Shown one piece after another: positions 50,964 to 53,552 of a stretch of 53,552 bases of DNA (position 1 is its first letter; each line of letters begins with the position of its first letter). Source of the stretch: Labilithrix sp. Lineage in GTDB: Bacteria; Myxococcota; Polyangia; Polyangiales; Polyangiaceae. The notes under the pieces were generated by a model. That model ran no database searches, was not told where the DNA came from, and worked only from the letters and a program-made list of their open reading frames with translations. Position numbers and translations under genes: made by a program. The stretch lies in NCBI GenBank assembly GCA_028287035.1, contig JAQBQL010000123.1:1-53552 (forward strand), read 5' to 3'.

Positions 50964-51828
50964 CCTGCGGACCGCGGTGTCGGCGAGTGACGTGGCGCGC
51001 GAGCTCGGATTGACGCTCACCGGGGACGACGTCCCGCTGCGCTCGGTGGCGCCGCTGTCGGCGGCGCGTCCCGGCGCTCTGACGTTCGCCACGCGCGCGC
51101 TGCCCGACGTGCTGCCGGAAGCGCTCTGCGTGATCAGCAAGGAGCGGCCGCCGCACGCGGGCGTCCGCTGGATCGCGTCCAGCGAGCCGCGCCTCGACTT
51201 CATCAAGGCGCTGCTCGTCCTCGAGCGCCTCGGCGGCTTCCAGCGCGCCACCGAGGCGCCGGTCATCGACCCGACCGCGTTCATCCATCCGAGCGTCGCC
51301 ATCGGAAAGGGCGTCGTCATCGGCGCCGGCACGCGCATCGAGCCGCATGTCACGATCGCCGACGACGTGAGGATCGGGCGCGACTGCTGGCTCAAGTCGG
51401 GCTGCGTCGTCGGCGAGTCCGGCTTCGGCTTCGAGCGCGCGCCGGACGGCTCGCCGATCCGGTTTCTCCACTTCGGCGGCGTGATCATCGGTGACCGCGT
51501 CGAGGTGGGCAGCGTCACCACCGTGGTGCAGGGCACGCTCGGCCCGACCGTCATCGAGGACGACGCGAAGGTCGACGACCACGTGCATGTTGCACACAAC
51601 GTTCGCATCCAGAAGAACGCCTTCGTCATCGCCTGCGCCGAGCTGAGCGGCGGCGTGGTGGTCGGCGAGGCGGCGTGGATCGGCCCGAACGCCAGCGTGC
51701 TCGAGGGCGTGAAGATCGGGGCGCGCGCGCTGGTCGGTCTCGGCTGCGTGGTCCTGAAGGACGTGCCGGCGGACACGACGGTGGTGGGCAACCCGGCGCG
51801 GGTCATCGCGAGGAAGGTGGCGACGTGA
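50953..51828 (+). CDS. LpxD-like sugar N-acyltransferase
   Basis: 291 residues. An N-terminal LpxD-type uridine-binding domain (SASDVARELGLTLTGDDVPL, then RPGALTFAT) precedes a hexapeptide beta helix with the catalytic-type histidine in HVHVAHNVRI. LpxD adds a hydroxyacyl chain to UDP-acylglucosamine in lipid A synthesis and is usually ~340 residues. Here the C-terminal helices are missing, TTIDRG is replaced by TTVVQG, and the end (VVGNPARVIARK) looks like sugar acetyltransferases. It may thus be a dedicated acyltransferase for the amino sugar made by the neighbouring genes rather than the housekeeping LpxD. Good ribosome site AAGGAGACG. Confidence 0.82.
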   Translation: MRSSLRTAVSASDVARELGLTLTGDDVPLRSVAPLSAARPGALTFATRALPDVLPEALCVISKERPPHAGVRWIASSEPRLDFIKALLVLERLGGFQRATEAPVIDPTAFIHPSVAIGKGVVIGAGTRIEPHVTIADDVRIGRDCWLKSGCVVGESGFGFERAPDGSPIRFLHFGGVIIGDRVEVGSVTTVVQGTLGPTVIEDDAKVDDHVHVAHNVRIQKNAFVIACAELSGGVVVGEAAWIGPNASVLEGVKIGARALVGLGCVVLKDVPADTTVVGNPARVIARKVAT

Positions 51829-52613
51829 AGGAAAATCTGCCCAACGAACCGGGCTCGTGGGACGAGGACTTCAGCTACGCGTACCTGGGGCAGCTCTACG
51901 CCGAGCTCGTGCGGCGCTTCCGCCTCGGGCAGCTCGGCGACGCGCCGGCGCTGCTCGCCGGGGCGGCGGCCTCGCCGATCGCGTTCATCCGGCACGACGT
52001 CGACGTGAGCCTCCGCCGCGCCGCGAAGCTCGCCCGGCAGGAGATCGCGTGGGGCGCGCGCTCGACGTACCACGTGATGACCGACAGCCCGTTCTACGAC
52101 GTAGGTTCGGCGGAGTCGCGGCAGCTGCTCGCCGAGATCGCCTCGCTCGGGCACGAGGTGGGCCTCCACTACGACGTGATGGCACGTGGCATGCGCGACG
52201 CCGCGCCGGCCGACCGCGAGGCCGACATCGGGCGCGCGTGCGACGCCTTCTCGGAGCTGCTCGGCGCGCCCGTGCGTTCGGTGTCGTTCCACCTCCCGGT
52301 GCAGGACCTCCTTCGCGGCCCGCTCACCGTCGCCGGCCGCACCAGCGGCTACGCGGAGGATCTGTTCCGCTGGTACCTGTCCGACTCACGGGCGCGCTGG
52401 CGCGAGGGCCCGCCGATCGAGAGCCTCGACCGGCCGCGCGGCAGCGTGCTCCAGATCCTCGTGCATCCCGAGTGGTGGGCGGAGGGCAACGTCCGCCCCG
52501 AGCTGCGCCTCCGCGAGATCGTGCAGGAGATCGCGAAGGACGAGGGAAAGCCCTACGAGGACGTGCGCGACCGCGTAGCGCCGCACATCATCTATCGCGC
52601 CGCGGATCTCTGA
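51825..52613 (+). CDS. Polysaccharide deacetylase-like protein (WbmS type)
   Basis: 262 residues from a GTG overlapping the previous stop (GTGA). It has the deacetylase metal motif FIRHDVDVSLRRA and a second site LGHEVGLHYDVM, and ends with a conserved-looking ILVHPEWW. This pattern is that of WbmS-like proteins in O-antigen clusters rather than the classical NodB set. No signal peptide, so it likely acts in the cytoplasm, perhaps on a nucleotide- or lipid-linked amino sugar. It is last in the plus-strand run. Confidence 0.8.
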   Translation: MKENLPNEPGSWDEDFSYAYLGQLYAELVRRFRLGQLGDAPALLAGAAASPIAFIRHDVDVSLRRAAKLARQEIAWGARSTYHVMTDSPFYDVGSAESRQLLAEIASLGHEVGLHYDVMARGMRDAAPADREADIGRACDAFSELLGAPVRSVSFHLPVQDLLRGPLTVAGRTSGYAEDLFRWYLSDSRARWREGPPIESLDRPRGSVLQILVHPEWWAEGNVRPELRLREIVQEIAKDEGKPYEDVRDRVAPHIIYRAADL

Positions 52614-53061
52614 GCGGCGCTACCACCAGGCGTGTGACCGGAGGTTTCCTCAGACCAACGTCCTCGCCGGATCCGAACGCGACCGACGGTCGCCCGCCGT
52701 GGCGGGCGCCACGACGGCAGTGATGCAAGCGCCGCTAAGCCGGAACCCAGCGAGGGTGTCCGGTGCGGTGTTCCGCGAGTTCGGTAGGCGCGCGGGGCGC
52801 GCCAACCGTCCAAGCACTCCGGCTAGACAGCTAGCCGGGCACCGTCATGCTGCTCGGCAGAAGCGACACCTCAAGTCATCCGGTGCGCACTGAACTCATC
52901 GATGGACTTACATCAGGCGCTCGCGCCAAAGCGATAGTCTTCACCGGGCACTCGCCGCTGCAGGCGTTGCGCTCGTGCGCGCGGACTCCCGGCCACCAGA
53001 CTTCGATCGCAACGGCATGCAGCGCACCCGTATTCTCGGTGAGCGATTAAGCACGCGGCAC
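52614..53061. other. 448-base gap with three hairpins, no gene
   Basis: GC is lower than in the operon to the left. Three perfect inverted repeats are visible: CGCCCGCC/GGCGGGCG (52691-52708), GGCGCGC-GGG-GCGCGCC (52787-52803) and CCGGCTAG-ACAG-CTAGCCGG (52819-52838). None has a T-run. The first could end the deacetylase operon. Short open frames here have no family-like features. This may be an island edge or hold a structured RNA. Confidence 0.5.
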
Positions 53062-53552
53062 TCAGAACTGCCCCAGCCACTCCGCAATCGTGACAATTTC
53101 AGTCGACGTAAGTTCCGCGCCCATCTGGTGCAGGAAGCGTTCACACCCGAGGCGTACAAACCCAGGAACGACTCCGACCCACTTCTTCATGCGCTGGGCG
53201 TTTGGCGCCCTTTCAAATTCTAGATACATCGTCGGTACGCCGAGAAGGGCGGGCCCGTCCATGCCACCGCTCTTCGCCCCAATAGCAGCGACGATTCGAC
53301 GGCGGACGAGCAACTCGTGGAAGAGAAATAGCTGAGCACGAAGACTATTGTCAAACGGCGCCGTCTTCCATAGCTCGCGAGCGTCATGCGTGGCGGTGAC
53401 GCCTTGGAGTAGGTTGCCAAACAGAACGGCCGTCTTCCCAGATGCCGAAACGAGTTCGAGCAGCTTGTTTCCGCCGGCCGCAGACATGTTTCGTCTAGCC
53501 TCTGCCTGTTCGACGCGACACCAGACCGCCACGAATGGGCCGGGCGGTAAAT
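53062..53552 (-). CDS. Unrecognised protein, 5' end cut by the window edge
   Basis: At least 163 residues, open through the right edge (in-frame GTG at 53532 and ATG at 53487 exist, but the frame continues upstream). The visible part has LLELVSASGKTAVLFGNLLQ, VAAIGAKSGGMDGPALLGVP and TMYLEFERAPNAQRMKKWVG, with a strand-turn-helix look as in the C-terminal half of some GT-B glycosyltransferases; I cannot name a family. Base composition is clearly lower in GC than the rest of the window, suggesting transfer from another source. Confidence 0.6.
   Translation of the reverse strand, partial: LPPGPFVAVWCRVEQAEARRNMSAAGGNKLLELVSASGKTAVLFGNLLQGVTATHDARELWKTAPFDNSLRAQLFLFHELLVRRRIVAAIGAKSGGMDGPALLGVPTMYLEFERAPNAQRMKKWVGVVPGFVRLGCERFLHQMGAELTSTEIVTIAEWLGQF

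Noticed and set aside
52691..52838. Integron attC site
   Set aside because: The hairpins lack the paired RYYYAAC/GTTRRRY boxes, and no integrase is present.
1..53552. tRNA, rRNA or CRISPR
   Set aside because: No T-loop-like GTTCGA motifs in a cloverleaf context, no rRNA-like stretches and no regularly spaced repeats were seen on either strand.

Overview
The window is GC-rich (about 70% by eye) with dense, often overlapping genes (ATGA, GTGA, TGATG junctions). It looks like the chromosome of a myxobacterium-like deltaproteobacterium (Myxococcota). The basis is the mix of Ser/Thr protein kinases, MglA-type GTPase and roadblock proteins, DUF4388/PATAN domains, an NtrC-type activator and an HNH protein of the 13E12 type. 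No tRNA, rRNA or CRISPR array was seen.

Left part (1-18.3 kb). An SGNH/GDSL protein cut by the window edge faces an MBOAT O-acyltransferase operon (MBOAT, small membrane protein, alpha/alpha-toroid-like protein). Next comes a peroxide-defence block: OxyR with both redox cysteines, divergent from a dihydrolipoyl-dehydrogenase-like flavoprotein and a peroxiredoxin-glutaredoxin hybrid, with an OxyR-type operator between them. A hybrid histidine kinase, a two-domain flavoprotein like 2-aminobenzoyl-CoA monooxygenase/reductase, and an ergothioneine pair (egtB-egtD) followed by gluQ complete this part.

Middle (18.4-32.5 kb). An HNH-endonuclease gene sits between two ~180 bp inverted copies of a palindromic repeat whose stems are conserved and loops are not; the 1.64 kb unit looks like an undescribed mobile or selfish element. 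Then a minus-strand operon gpmI / Ser-Thr kinase / LysM protein / Ser-Thr kinase, divergent RNase HI, and a plus-strand operon of a sugar N-acetyltransferase, a trans-2-enoyl-CoA-reductase-like SDR, a TMTC-like GT-C protein with TPRs, and a YfhO-like membrane protein.

Signalling cluster (32.5-42.1 kb). A receiver-PATAN-roadblock protein is divergent from a six-gene overlapping or close-packed run: a pseudo-GTPase with a coiled-coil tail, two roadblock proteins, a PATAN protein, an intact MglA-like GTPase with a long extension, and a PAS histidine kinase; an NtrC-family activator follows. A good sigma-54 promoter match precedes the run. This is the best candidate in the window for an uncharacterised system: a GTPase/roadblock switch wired to a two-component system, analogous to (but not the same as) actinobacterial conservons or MglAB.

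Glycan region (42.1-52.6 kb). Minus strand: GT2, UPF0104-type flippase-like protein, Gfo/Idh dehydrogenase, a second MBOAT-SGNH pair, a membrane-anchored unknown and an orphan DHp-like protein. Plus strand: DegT aminotransferase, a second YfhO-like protein, an LpxD-like acyltransferase and a WbmS-like deacetylase. Together these suggest a diamino-sugar-containing, O-acetylated surface glycan or lipid A variant. The right end (52.6-53.55 kb) has lower GC, three small hairpins and an unrecognised truncated gene.
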